Part shown: positions 1-7,741 of the stretch, piece after piece
How positions within the stretch are numbered: position 1 is the stretch's first letter
Layout: every line of letters starts with the position of its first letter
From: Treponema sp.
GTDB taxonomy: Bacteria; Spirochaetota; Spirochaetia; Treponematales; Breznakiellaceae
Direction of reading: 5' to 3'
Assembly (NCBI GenBank): GCA_031284385.1
Contig: JAISZZ010000070.1
Coordinates: 1-45,619, forward strand
DNA length: 45,619 nucleotides
Made by a program: the position numbers and the translations under genes
Notes under the pieces: model-generated
What the model saw: the letters and a program-made list of their open reading frames with translations, nothing else
The model's database searches: none
Told to the model about the DNA's origin: nothing

Positions 1-28
1 GCCTAACCAAAATTTTCCAGACCTTCTT

Positions 29-199
29 TCACGGCGTTTCCGTCAATAATCCAGCGCTCTTCCGAGCGTGTCGGCAAACCAACCCCAATTCGCCCCCCCC
101 CCCCCCGGATTGATTTTGCGCTCCTCCATTCGCAAAAGTTGTTCCAGCGGCGGCAAACAAGAGAGCGGTCATTGCCAGCGCTTTTCGTGCTTTTTTCAT
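29..199 (-). CDS. Short secreted-protein ORF interrupted by a 14-G tract (phase-variable or broken)
   Basis: The ATG at 199 follows a strong GGAGG ribosome-binding site. It opens a classic signal peptide: basic n-region KKARK, a hydrophobic core, and a cleavage site after TTFA. About eight residues after the predicted cleavage site the frame enters a run of 14 G on the coding strand (97-110, five glycines) and stops at 29, giving a 56-residue product. Changing the tract length by one base puts translation in either of the other two frames. Both also stop inside the window: one after about 16 further codons, the other at position 3 (about 65 aa in total). No frame gives a long mature protein, so this is either a small phase-variable secreted peptide or a decayed gene. 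I do not recognise the family. Repeat R2 lies upstream on the other side. Confidence 0.5.
   Translation of the reverse strand: MKKARKALAMTALLFAAAGTTFANGGAQNQSGGGGGELGLVCRHARKSAGLLTETP
97..110 (-). repeat. Poly-G tract (14 G on the minus strand)
   Basis: A mononucleotide run of 14 C on the plus strand reads as 14 G in the coding sense of the short signal-peptide ORF. Tracts of this length slip easily during replication. Each length class selects a different C-terminus for the ORF. The length given here may also be affected by sequencing error. Confidence 0.9.
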
Positions 200-313
200 A
201 TTTTCCTCCAAAGATAAAATAAATTGCGTAAACGTCTATGATGCACGTCAGCCAGCATAGCATTTACAGCCTATAAATATACAATGAATTGTTTTGTGCT
301 GTCAAGCAGCCGC

Positions 314-598
314 ATTGCCTAATAATTAATCTAGGCGAAAATGGACGGCTGCCCAAAAACAAAAACCTAGCCAAAATCAGACCACCGGGGCCTGAGCATC
401 CTCCTGAATAGCGTCCACGAATTAACGCTGACTTAATTCGCGTAATTCGCGGACCCATTCCAGAGCGGTAACGGATTTGGGGGTAGCGGAATAACCGCTT
501 ACACGGTTATGGAGCGCAGGGGGGACGGACGAAAAAGCGGCTATGTGCCGCAACGAGTATGGAAATCGTCCCCCCTATCATCGGAATCAGCGGCTTCC
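314..598 (+). repeat. Dispersed repeat R2, copy A (about 285 bp)
   Basis: This copy starts with ATTGCCTAATAATTAATCTA, shared with the copies at 40981 and 44756. It contains an inverted repeat built from GTCCxCGAATTA and TAATTCGCGGAC, then the block GGGGGTAGCGGAATAACCGC, and ends with GGAAATCGTCCCCC followed by TATCATCGGAA. Compared with copy C it has roughly 45 extra bases near its left end. Translated in the plus direction, the right half reads MERRGDGRKSGYVPQRVWKS then SP, a frame that recurs in other copies. The rest of the gene-free stretch 200-654 shows no gene or clear promoter. Confidence 0.75.
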
Positions 599-654
599 CG
601 CACGTTGCCGCAAGATAACTCCGGGTAGGTTTTATTTTCAGGCAACTCGGCACA

Positions 655-1998
655 TTAAATATCCAACGCGAATATTTTACTCATTCGTTTATAATTATAA
701 TTTTCACGCCGCAGAGAGGGCAGACTATCTATTTCAACTTCACGGAAACCAAGCAGTTCAAACCAATCCTGCGTCTTTGTCGTAAAAACCAGTACACGCC
801 TCATTCCCAAATCACGCGCTTTTTCAATCAAATAATGAACAATACGGCGGCCTATATTCATTGACGAATAAGCCTTGTCTGCGGCGAGAGCCGCGAGTTC
901 AGCCTGACCCTCGCCCAAATCATGCAATGCGCCGCAGGCGTGTATCGAACCATCAATCACATAAACAACATAATCATCTTTCTTTTTTTGCACATCCTCG
1001 GCGCCTCTCCGTATTAAAATATCCTGCCGTATCAGAGGTTCCATGATTCGTAAAATATCGGGAATATCGGAATTGCGAATGGGACGTATAGCCTCGTACT
1101 CATCCGCGTAAAGCATCGTGCCCGCACCTAAATTGGTAAACAGTTCATTCAAAACAGAACCTTCTTCACAGCCATCAATTATATGGACACGCTCAACCCC
1201 CGACGATGAAGCCGATAACGCGAGTCGCAGCATATCGAGACATTTTTTTTTGCCGTTATTTATTTTTTCGTCATCCTCATTGAGCTTTAAAATTTCTTCC
1301 GCTTCGTGAGGATTCAGGCGTATTATACGGCCGCTGGAAGTAACACGTATATGCGCGGGCAGCGTAAGTGACTCTTTTTTTAGGTTATCCTCCGCCGTTA
1401 TTATGAAAAGTTTTACGGCGCTCAAAGCGGACGCGACCGCCGTAGCTATTTCATCGCTGGGTACATTGTACGGCTTGCCGGCGGGACTCCAACCTATGCA
1501 GGGAAGTATAGGCACCATCCCCAAATCAAGAATACGTTTTAACGCCTTTGCAAAAATTTTATCAACCGTACCAGTATGTTCCATATCGATTCCCACTATT
1601 ACGCCCCGCCCGCGGGCGCGTACAAAATTTCCGGTAACAGCGTCAACACGGCTCGCGGAAAGTGCTGTCATATACCGCGTCGCCACATGAAACGCCGCCA
1701 TTTCAACAAACGGAATCTCACCGGCGGACGTTATACGCTCATTACCGGAATACTCCGACACGATGTTATGCTCAAGTAGAATCGTGTCTATACATTCTTT
1801 ACATCCCGGCACAATTACAACACGAATCCCGTTATTCGCAAGCAAAGCTATGTCTTTCATCAAATATGGAAATCCGGACTGGCTGGTAACGGGAAAATCA
1901 ATTTTGAACACCATCGTAGAACCGGTAAACCGGCTTTGATAACTAAATGCCTCGCGTATCACATTTATACGCGGACTGGATATTTCTTTTACGTTCAC
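655..1998 (-). CDS. argA: Amino-acid N-acetyltransferase (N-acetylglutamate synthase)
   Basis: This enzyme acetylates glutamate with acetyl-CoA, the first committed step of arginine synthesis. At 447 aa it matches the classical ArgA length. The N-terminal part (about 25-290) is an amino-acid-kinase fold with IALLANNGIRVVIVPG, VTGNFVRA and SDEIATAVASAL. The C-terminal part (about 305-447) is a GNAT acetyltransferase domain with IRPIRNSDIPDILRIM, ELAALAADKAYSSMNIGRR for the acetyl-CoA loop, and the ArgA-typical ending WFELLGF then NYKRMSK. The start is a GTG at 1998 that overlaps the pncB stop (GTGA), so the two genes are probably translationally coupled. Methionine 29 is a less likely alternative start. 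No other arginine gene is in the window. Confidence 0.92.
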   Translation of the reverse strand: MNVKEISSPRINVIREAFSYQSRFTGSTMVFKIDFPVTSQSGFPYLMKDIALLANNGIRVVIVPGCKECIDTILLEHNIVSEYSGNERITSAGEIPFVEMAAFHVATRYMTALSASRVDAVTGNFVRARGRGVIVGIDMEHTGTVDKIFAKALKRILDLGMVPILPCIGWSPAGKPYNVPSDEIATAVASALSAVKLFIITAEDNLKKESLTLPAHIRVTSSGRIIRLNPHEAEEILKLNEDDEKINNGKKKCLDMLRLALSASSSGVERVHIIDGCEEGSVLNELFTNLGAGTMLYADEYEAIRPIRNSDIPDILRIMEPLIRQDILIRRGAEDVQKKKDDYVVYVIDGSIHACGALHDLGEGQAELAALAADKAYSSMNIGRRIVHYLIEKARDLGMRRVLVFTTKTQDWFELLGFREVEIDSLPSLRRENYNYKRMSKIFALDI

Positions 1999-3452
1999 AA
2001 ATCACCTAAATAATTTTTTATCAATTCTAATTTAAGGGCGCGCAGTTTTTGCGTTACCGCTACTTTGTAAATATGCGGATTCAACAAGCGTTTGTAACGC
2101 ACATCCATTGTTTCAAGCTCCGAGGCGCAGTGTTTTTGAATATCAGCCAAAGACGGATTCGGAGAAATCCGCGTTCCGCCTTCAATTCGTTTTTTCAGCA
2201 TGGAGAGAGGCGGTATCTCAAGAACATGGGAAAAATGCCGGTAATCCGCCGATGGATGATAGAAAGTATAATTTTCACCCGCCGTTAAAGTTTCCGCCGC
2301 GCCGGCATTGTTAATGTCATCGATTGAAAGAATATCGGCTAGAGCCATGCCATTTTTGTCCCGCAGCCGCAGAACCTGTTTTATGGCGGGATTAGTCGTC
2401 TTTTCAGGATTGTCAGAAAATTTTATCGCTGGAACAAGAACGCCGTTTTCATTTTCGTGCGCGGCAAGTTTGTACACGCCGGTAAACGAAGCGTCATCGC
2501 CGCCTGTTACCATGCGCGTTCCCACTCCCCAACTGTTTATCGGAGCGCCCTGATTCACAAGCGTTGAAATTATCGATTCATCCAAATCGTTTGAAACCGC
2601 GATAGTGGCTTTTTGGCAGCCTGCCTCGTCGAGGGCGCGCCGCACCGCTTGAGAAAGAAAGTGCATATCGCCGGAATCGAGGCGCACGCCAAAACTGCCG
2701 CCCCTGTCAATTATAGCCTTTCCGACTCTTATTGCGTTTCCAACTCCGCTCTTCAGCGTATCGTAAGTGTCAATCAAAAAAATTGGATGAACGGGGTACA
2801 GCTCTGCGTAGGCGCGAAACGCTTCCTCCTCGCTTGGAAAACTCATCACCCACGAGTGCGCCATCGTACCCATCGCCTTGATGCCGAACTCTTTGGCGGC
2901 AAGCGTGTTGGACGTACCTGCCGCGCCGCCTATAATCGCGGCCCGCGAAGCGGACATAGCGCCGTCCGGCCCCTGCGCCCGCCTGAGTCCGAATTCCATG
3001 ATGCCGCCTTTACCGGACGCGAGGTATACCCGCGCCGTTTTTGTCGCAATCAGGCTTTGAAAGTTGATAATGTTCAACACAAGCCCTTCGATTATTTGAC
3101 ATTCAATAAAACTGCCGTCAATCCTTATCAGCGGCTCCTGCGGGAAAACAACGGAACCTTCATCCATTGCGTACAAATCGCCCGAAAAGCGAAATGTTTT
3201 AAGGTATTCAAGAAAATCATCGTCAAAAAAATTCAGACTCCGCAAGTAAGCAATATCGTCAGCGGAAAATGTAAATGTTTTTAGCTTTGAAAGCAAAGTT
3301 TCGAGTCCGGCGAATATCGAATAGCCGCCCTTGAAGGGATGCCTGCGGAAGAACATTTCAAAAACAGCCCGCCTGTTTTTTTTCTTTTTCCAATAACCCT
3401 GCGCCATTGTTAATTCATAAAAATCCGTAAAGAGAGCCGAAATATTTTCCAT
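1995..3452 (-). CDS. pncB: Nicotinate phosphoribosyltransferase
   Basis: PncB converts nicotinate, PRPP and ATP to nicotinate mononucleotide in NAD salvage. The 485-aa protein has the family N-terminus LFTDFYELTMAQGYW, the central block MGTMAHSWVMSFPSEEEAF containing the histidine that is phosphorylated in characterised enzymes, LIDTYDTLKSGVGNAI, GVRLDSGDM and SWGVGTRMVTGGD. The ATG has a clean GGAGG seven bases upstream. Its stop overlaps the argA start by four bases, so the pair forms an operon. The gene diverges from trpD across a gap of about 370 bp. Nothing looks truncated. Confidence 0.95.
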   Translation of the reverse strand: MENISALFTDFYELTMAQGYWKKKKNRRAVFEMFFRRHPFKGGYSIFAGLETLLSKLKTFTFSADDIAYLRSLNFFDDDFLEYLKTFRFSGDLYAMDEGSVVFPQEPLIRIDGSFIECQIIEGLVLNIINFQSLIATKTARVYLASGKGGIMEFGLRRAQGPDGAMSASRAAIIGGAAGTSNTLAAKEFGIKAMGTMAHSWVMSFPSEEEAFRAYAELYPVHPIFLIDTYDTLKSGVGNAIRVGKAIIDRGGSFGVRLDSGDMHFLSQAVRRALDEAGCQKATIAVSNDLDESIISTLVNQGAPINSWGVGTRMVTGGDDASFTGVYKLAAHENENGVLVPAIKFSDNPEKTTNPAIKQVLRLRDKNGMALADILSIDDINNAGAAETLTAGENYTFYHPSADYRHFSHVLEIPPLSMLKKRIEGGTRISPNPSLADIQKHCASELETMDVRYKRLLNPHIYKVAVTQKLRALKLELIKNYLGDL

Positions 3453-3552
3453 AACGTCCTCCAGTATTTTTCAATCCGTGATGACAAGATTTTTCATAAG
3501 GAAGCACTGATTGCGTCAACATAGTTGACGCAATCAGCGTTGCCATAATAGC

Positions 3553-3594
3553 GTTATTCAAAAACTTCAGTGAAAGTTCTTGAACAAGTCCAAT
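3553..3594. repeat. Dispersed hairpin repeat R1, truncated copy a
   Basis: This copy contains GTTATTCAAAAACTTCAGTG followed by AAAGTTCTTGAACAAGTCCA. These are remnants of the two hairpin arms seen intact in the copy at 43272-43374. It lies between the divergent pncB and trpD genes. The downstream stretch GCTGAAAACGGGCAA near 3665 may be a decayed linker of the same element. Confidence 0.6.
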
Positions 3595-3693
3595 GTGTTC
3601 ACGGCGTTCCGTCGCGTTTTTTCCAAGACAGATGCGACACAATTTTACTTCAAGCATAACTATAGCTGAAAACGGGCAAGCCGCAAAGGGTAT

Positions 3694-3757
3694 CGGAGGC
3701 TTTTTACGTGAAAACCGGCGCACCTATCGGGCGGCCTCCGGATGCTTGACGGAGGGG
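3694..3757 (+). promoter_or_regulatory. Candidate leader with mutually exclusive hairpins upstream of trpD
   Basis: Three complementary blocks lie in order: CGGAGGC (about 3694-3700), GCCTCCG (about 3734-3740) and CGGAGG (about 3750-3755). The middle block can pair with either neighbour, and also with the AGGAGG ribosome-binding site of trpD at 3809-3814. This resembles an attenuator or a site that sequesters the ribosome-binding site. No T-box, known riboswitch core or Trp-rich leader peptide is visible; the region 3600-3820 has no TGG triplet. TTGACG at 3746-3751 could instead be a -35 element. This is an inference from base complementarity only. Confidence 0.3.
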
Positions 3758-3820
3758 TGTTTCTATGTAAAGATACATATACAGGCTCATTCTGTTGATT
3801 GTATTTGCAGGAGGATTGCG

Positions 3821-4861
3821 ATGATTCGTGAGGCCATAATGAAGGCTGTAAAGCGTGAGAATCTGACTTATGAGATGTGTTACGCCGTTATGGATGAGAT
3901 TATGGGGGGGCAGGTGTCCGGTATACAGATGTCCGCTTTTCTGACGGCAATGGCGATGAAAGGCGAAACTATCGATGAAATTACTGCGGCGGCGGCGGGG
4001 ATGCGTAAACATTGTGTTCGCATACTGCATGACGCGGCGGAAAAACTGCCTTTTGATGTGCTGGAGATAGTTGGCACTGGGGGCGACCGTTCCAACACGT
4101 TCAACATATCCTCAACGGCAGCCATAGTCATTTCCGCCGCGGGAGTGCCCGTGGCCAAGCACGGCAACCGCGCCGCGTCCAGCAAGTCAGGAGCGGCGGA
4201 TGTGTTCGAAGCGCTCGGCGTGAATATAACGATACCGCCAGAAGCCAGCGTAAATCTGTTGAAAACGATAGGATTATGCTTTCTGTTTGCTCAAAACTAC
4301 CATTTATCAATGAAATATGTCGCACCTGTACGAAAAGAGCTGGCTATACGAACAATATTTAATATTTTAGGACCGCTTGCAAATCCAGCGGGCGCGAGTA
4401 TGCAGCTTTTAGGCGTTTACGAAGAGGCATTGATAGAGCCAATGGCGCAAGTTTTGGCAAAACTCGGCGTTAAAGACGCGCTGGTCGTGTATGGGCAGGA
4501 CTGCCTCGATGAAATATCAATGAGCGCGCCTACGAGCGTCTGCGAGGTGCGAGACGGCAAATTCAAACCATACGTTATTACGCCTGAGCAGTTCGGTTTT
4601 GTGCGCTGCAAAAAAGAAGACCTTACCGGAGGCACGCCTGAGGAAAACGCCATTATTACACGGAGTATTTTGAACGGCGAGCGCGGACCAAAGCGGGATG
4701 CTGTAGTGTTTAACGCCGCCGCCGCTATTTACATTGCAAAACCGGATTTGAGCATAGACGCGGCGGTAAAAATCGCGGAAGAAACGATAGACAGCGGCAA
4801 AGCGCGGGAACAGCTTGAAAAGTTCGTCCGTCTTTCCAAAGAATGGGGGGGGGGGGGCTAA
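3821..4861 (+). CDS. trpD: Anthranilate phosphoribosyltransferase
   Basis: TrpD joins anthranilate to PRPP in the second step of tryptophan synthesis. The ATG at 3821 was chosen because AGGAGG lies seven bases upstream and the protein then begins with the family N-terminus [19 protein letters not shown]; an in-frame extension to 3593 is not protein-like. The product is 346 aa, normal for the family. Key motifs are [15 protein letters not shown] (PRPP and Mg binding), [16 protein letters not shown] and [14 protein letters not shown]. The extreme C-terminus, after KEW, is four glycines encoded by a 13-G tract. The stop TAA abuts the ATG of trpC with no spacer. The other trp genes are not nearby. 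Confidence 0.95.
   Translation: MIREAIMKAVKRENLTYEMCYAVMDEIMGGQVSGIQMSAFLTAMAMKGETIDEITAAAAGMRKHCVRILHDAAEKLPFDVLEIVGTGGDRSNTFNISSTAAIVISAAGVPVAKHGNRAASSKSGAADVFEALGVNITIPPEASVNLLKTIGLCFLFAQNYHLSMKYVAPVRKELAIRTIFNILGPLANPAGASMQLLGVYEEALIEPMAQVLAKLGVKDALVVYGQDCLDEISMSAPTSVCEVRDGKFKPYVITPEQFGFVRCKKEDLTGGTPEENAIITRSILNGERGPKRDAVVFNAAAAIYIAKPDLSIDAAVKIAEETIDSGKAREQLEKFVRLSKEWGGGG
4845..4857 (+). repeat. Poly-G tract (13 G) at the trpD-trpC junction
   Basis: A run of 13 G covers the last glycine codons of trpD and ends five bases before the trpC ATG. It is therefore the only purine-rich stretch available as a trpC ribosome-binding site. A length change would alter the last few trpD residues, move the trpD stop past the trpC start, and change the spacing to the trpC start. 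Confidence 0.9.
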
Positions 4862-5704
4862 ATGATACTAGATGATATTGCCGCCGCGACAAAAAAAAGA
4901 ATCGAGGCAAAAAAACGCCTACGTTCCGCCGCTCAGGTAGAAAAAGCGGCGGTGCAATCTCTATGTACCATCGCATCCACATTGCCATGTTTGCCACTGT
5001 TGCCGGACACCATATCGCAAGATATGCGTACCGGCGGTAATCCGTTTGAACTGGCGCTTTCTGTTCCCGGTCTATCGTTTATCTGTGAGGTAAAACGGGC
5101 TTCTCCGTCAAAAGGCTTGATTGCGCCTGATTTTCCGTACCTGCAAATCGCGAAAGAGTATGAGAAGGCGGGCGCGGCGGCTATTTCCGTGCTAACGGAG
5201 CCGGATTTTTTCAAAGGCAACGATGAGTATTTGCGTGAAATCGCCTGTACCGTAACAGTGCCGGTTCTTCGCAAAGATTTTATTCTCGATATATACCAAA
5301 TATACGAGGCAAAATTGCTTGGAGCCTCAGCCGTACTCCTTATTTGCGGGCTTTTGGATGGAAAAACACTGTATAACTTTATACGGACGACATATTCTTT
5401 GAGCATGGCGGCCATTGTAGAGGCGCATGATGAGAGTGAAATAGGTATGGCTCTTGATTCGGGCGCACGTATCGTGGGCGTGAACAACCGCGATCTTAAA
5501 ACATTTGATGTTGACATAGGTTTAAGCCTTAAACTGCGGTCACTTGTGCCGGATAACGTGATTTTTATCGCGGAAAGCGGCATTAAAAGCGCGGAAAATG
5601 TTAGGACGCTTGAGGACGGCGGGGTTGACGCAGTGTTAATAGGCGAAGCGTTAATGCGTTCTCCCGATAAGAGATCTTACCTAAACGCGCTGCGCCAACG
5701 TTAA
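4862..5704 (+). CDS. trpC: Indole-3-glycerol-phosphate synthase
   Basis: TrpC closes the indole ring from carboxyphenylaminodeoxyribulose phosphate. The 280-aa TIM barrel carries the expected motifs: FICEVKRASPSKG with the catalytic lysine, ISVLTEPDFFKG, VPVLRKDFI with the second catalytic lysine, AIVEAHDESE, GVNNRDLKTF and IFIAESGI. It is a single-function protein with no fused TrpF domain. It starts immediately after the trpD stop, so translation probably depends on coupling or on the poly-G stretch just upstream. It converges with xseB 28 bp downstream. Confidence 0.95.
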   Translation: MILDDIAAATKKRIEAKKRLRSAAQVEKAAVQSLCTIASTLPCLPLLPDTISQDMRTGGNPFELALSVPGLSFICEVKRASPSKGLIAPDFPYLQIAKEYEKAGAAAISVLTEPDFFKGNDEYLREIACTVTVPVLRKDFILDIYQIYEAKLLGASAVLLICGLLDGKTLYNFIRTTYSLSMAAIVEAHDESEIGMALDSGARIVGVNNRDLKTFDVDIGLSLKLRSLVPDNVIFIAESGIKSAENVRTLEDGGVDAVLIGEALMRSPDKRSYLNALRQR

Positions 5705-5732
5705 ATGCCGTCCGGCAAGGTATCGGCGAATG

Positions 5733-5963
5733 TTACATACCGTTGAACAGCTCAAGCTCAGGTTTGCCGCCATCGTCCTCCGAGTCGCTGTTCACAAGAA
5801 TTTCGATTCGGCCTTCGATTTTTTCCAGTTCTTTTTCCAGAGAGCGGGCGAGTTTTATGCCTTCCTCAAACGCGGCGAGAGCTTCGTTTAGCGGGATGTC
5901 GCTCTTGCGAACCTGTTCGCCAAGTTTTTCAAGATGTTCCAGTCTTGCTTCAAAATTTTTCAC
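5733..5963 (-). CDS. xseB: Exodeoxyribonuclease VII small subunit
   Basis: XseB is the small subunit that assembles in several copies on XseA to form exonuclease VII, which degrades single-stranded DNA. The 76-aa product has the diagnostic pattern FEARLEHLEKLGEQVRKSDI, then LNEALAAFEEGIKLARSL and IEGRIEIL. It is nearly all helical, with an acidic tail. I chose the GTG at 5963 because AGGGG lies six bases upstream and this gives the usual N-terminus; an extension to a TTG at 6002 is possible but has no ribosome-binding site. xseA is not in the window. About 150 bp separate the gene from holA upstream, with no other gene between them. Confidence 0.9.
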   Translation of the reverse strand: MKNFEARLEHLEKLGEQVRKSDIPLNEALAAFEEGIKLARSLEKELEKIEGRIEILVNSDSEDDGGKPELELFNGM

Positions 5964-6113
5964 TATATCCCCTGTGCGGCGGTCAAATTGCCGCCAAATC
6001 AAATAAAAATGAACTTATCCGGCAGGCTGTCCGGTTGCCTCGTACTTCAGCCTTACGGGTCATGCCTACATACATTCCTTTTGGGCAGCCTGTAATCTGC
6101 TCCCAATCGCCTG

Positions 6114-7112
6114 TCAGCGGGAGATCCTTAAACTCCATAATTTGTACAGATACAAATTTAGAAGGATGTTTTCCATGCCCGCGCCGCTCGTGCGTACTTT
6201 GATGTCGTATTCGGCGGAAAGAGCGATGAAGCTATCGGCGGCATTTAAACCGAATGTATGTTTCGCGTTGGCGTAGTCGCGTCTGCCCTTTGGGGTTTTA
6301 ATATTAATTTTTTTTAGCTCAACATCAGAAACAGGTCCTAGCGCCGCAATCTCGCAGTAATCGCGAAACTGCTTGAAACACCATGTAAGCCCCGACAGTA
6401 TGGAGACAGGCATTTCTTGCGCCGCGAGCAGCGTATTCATTATTTCTAGGCTTTTTGAAAGATTGCCGGAAGCGAGCGCTGAAAAGAGCGTAAATGCGGA
6501 TTCACTGCGCGTATGCGAGAGCCATTTTTCAACATCAGCCACTTTTATTGCCGGCTTTGCGACATTTTCCCCGCCCGCGAACAACATCAGGCGTGAACAT
6601 TCGCGCCGCAGAGCGTCCGTGTTATTTTCGACCAATTCAAGAATAGCATCTATCGCGTCTTCGTCAATCGAGAAACCTCCGCGGCGAAAATAGGAACGCA
6701 CCCAATCAGGTTTTTTATTATCAAACAATTCCCAAAAGATACGCTTCGCGTTTTTCGTGGAGCCATCCTCTACAGCACGGCTAATCGAGTGGTCAATAGA
6801 AATCGAGTCTGAAATTAGAATCAATGTCGTATCGCTGGCCGGCGTTTTAATGTAATCAACGAGCGCTGATACATCATCTTTCTTTTTTAACGCATCGGCA
6901 TTTTTAATGAATATCAAACGCGACTCAGAAAATAACGCACCGTTCAGCAGAAACGCAGTAATGCTGGCGGAGGGGGTATCGCTGGCGTAAAAAGATGTTT
7001 CCTCAGGCGGAGCGCCGTATTTCTTTGTTAAATTGCCGCGTATTGTTTCGATCACATCCTGTTTTTCCCCCAGTTCCGGGCCTAAAAACAAAAAACATTC
7101 ACCCTTAGCCAT
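6114..7112 (-). CDS. holA: DNA polymerase III delta subunit
   Basis: The delta subunit of the clamp loader opens the beta sliding clamp. The 332-aa protein shows the HolA layout: an N-terminal AAA+-like domain (about 1-130) with FLFLGPELGEKQ in place of a true Walker A, ESRLIFIKNADALKKKDD and TLILISDS, then the helical domain with ALRRECSRLMLFAGG and the collar domain with SGLTWCFKQFRDYCEI. It begins six bases after the lexA stop and is probably cotranscribed with lexA and the two-component genes. No strong ribosome-binding site is visible, which suggests coupling. Confidence 0.88.
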   Translation of the reverse strand: MAKGECFLFLGPELGEKQDVIETIRGNLTKKYGAPPEETSFYASDTPSASITAFLLNGALFSESRLIFIKNADALKKKDDVSALVDYIKTPASDTTLILISDSISIDHSISRAVEDGSTKNAKRIFWELFDNKKPDWVRSYFRRGGFSIDEDAIDAILELVENNTDALRRECSRLMLFAGGENVAKPAIKVADVEKWLSHTRSESAFTLFSALASGNLSKSLEIMNTLLAAQEMPVSILSGLTWCFKQFRDYCEIAALGPVSDVELKKINIKTPKGRRDYANAKHTFGLNAADSFIALSAEYDIKVRTSGAGMENILLNLYLYKLWSLRISR

Positions 7113-7118
7113 AGTGTT

Positions 7119-7730
7119 TTAGTATGAGCGTATTACGCAGGCAAGACGTCCAACTATGTGGACATCGTTACAGTATATCGGATAGTATGCCGGATTTTCA
7201 GATTGCAGCTTGATATTTTTATTACGTTTGAAAAATCTTTTCAGCGTGTATCCTTCATCAATTACCGCAACAACAATATCGCCGTTATCCGCCGTTTCTA
7301 TTTTTTCAATTATCACGGTATCTCCATCCATTACTCCCGCCCCCTTCATTGAATCGCCGCGTACAATCAGCGCAAAGTAATTTTTTTGTTTTTTCAACAA
7401 GGAATAATGAACCCGTATGCGGCCCAAATAGTTTCCTTCGGAAAGAATACGCGGGCCGGCGGCAACTTCGCCCAATATAGATATATCTTGAAATCCGTTA
7501 TTGCCATAATCGTCAAATTCAGTGTTGATAATTTCCATTGTACGTGAGCTCTTATCACGCATTCTGAGTTTCTGCTTTTTCTTCAGCGCCGTTACATGGT
7601 CATAGGCGGCTTTTACTGTAACATCGAAATACTCGGCAATTTGTCTAATTGTTGGAGGATAGTTGTTTTCACCAATAAAACGCGCTATGAAATTCAATAC
7701 AAGCTGCTGCCGTTTTGTCAATTCTTTCAT
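7119..7730 (-). CDS. lexA: LexA-type SOS repressor
   Basis: LexA represses DNA-damage genes and cleaves itself when RecA is activated. The 203-aa protein starts with a winged helix, LTKRQQLVLNFIARFIGENN then PPTIRQIAEYFDVTVKAAYD. The cleavage site is Ala91-Gly92 within GEVAAGP. The catalytic pair is Ser127 (GDSM) and Lys164 (TLKRF). All elements needed for autocleavage are present. It lies 11 bases after the NtrX-like regulator and six bases before holA. I found no palindrome upstream that I could confidently name as its own operator, because spirochaete LexA boxes are not well enough known to me. T. pallidum lacks LexA, which fits a free-living or gut relative. Confidence 0.92.
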   Translation of the reverse strand: MKELTKRQQLVLNFIARFIGENNYPPTIRQIAEYFDVTVKAAYDHVTALKKKQKLRMRDKSSRTMEIINTEFDDYGNNGFQDISILGEVAAGPRILSEGNYLGRIRVHYSLLKKQKNYFALIVRGDSMKGAGVMDGDTVIIEKIETADNGDIVVAVIDEGYTLKRFFKRNKNIKLQSENPAYYPIYCNDVHIVGRLACVIRSY

Positions 7731-7741
7731 TATAACGTCCC

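Noticed and set aside
3..263. Longer ORF through the poly-G tract in another frame
   Set aside because: It starts upstream of the signal peptide without a ribosome-binding site; only its part after the G tract is of interest, as a frameshift product.
2613..3284. Plus-strand ORF of 223 codons opposite pncB
   Set aside because: It is fully antisense to a well-conserved enzyme, its composition is atypical of proteins (many Arg, His and Pro), and it has no ribosome-binding site.
3665..3740. c-di-GMP-I (GEMM) riboswitch, suggested by GCCGCAAAGG followed by TATCGG
   Set aside because: The required preceding stem and GCAAACC-type motif are missing, and the GAAAACGGGCAA part resembles the linker of repeat R1.
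3593..3820. N-terminal extension of trpD or a leader peptide
   Set aside because: The extension is not protein-like, contains no tryptophan codons, and the ATG at 3821 has a good ribosome-binding site and the correct family N-terminus.
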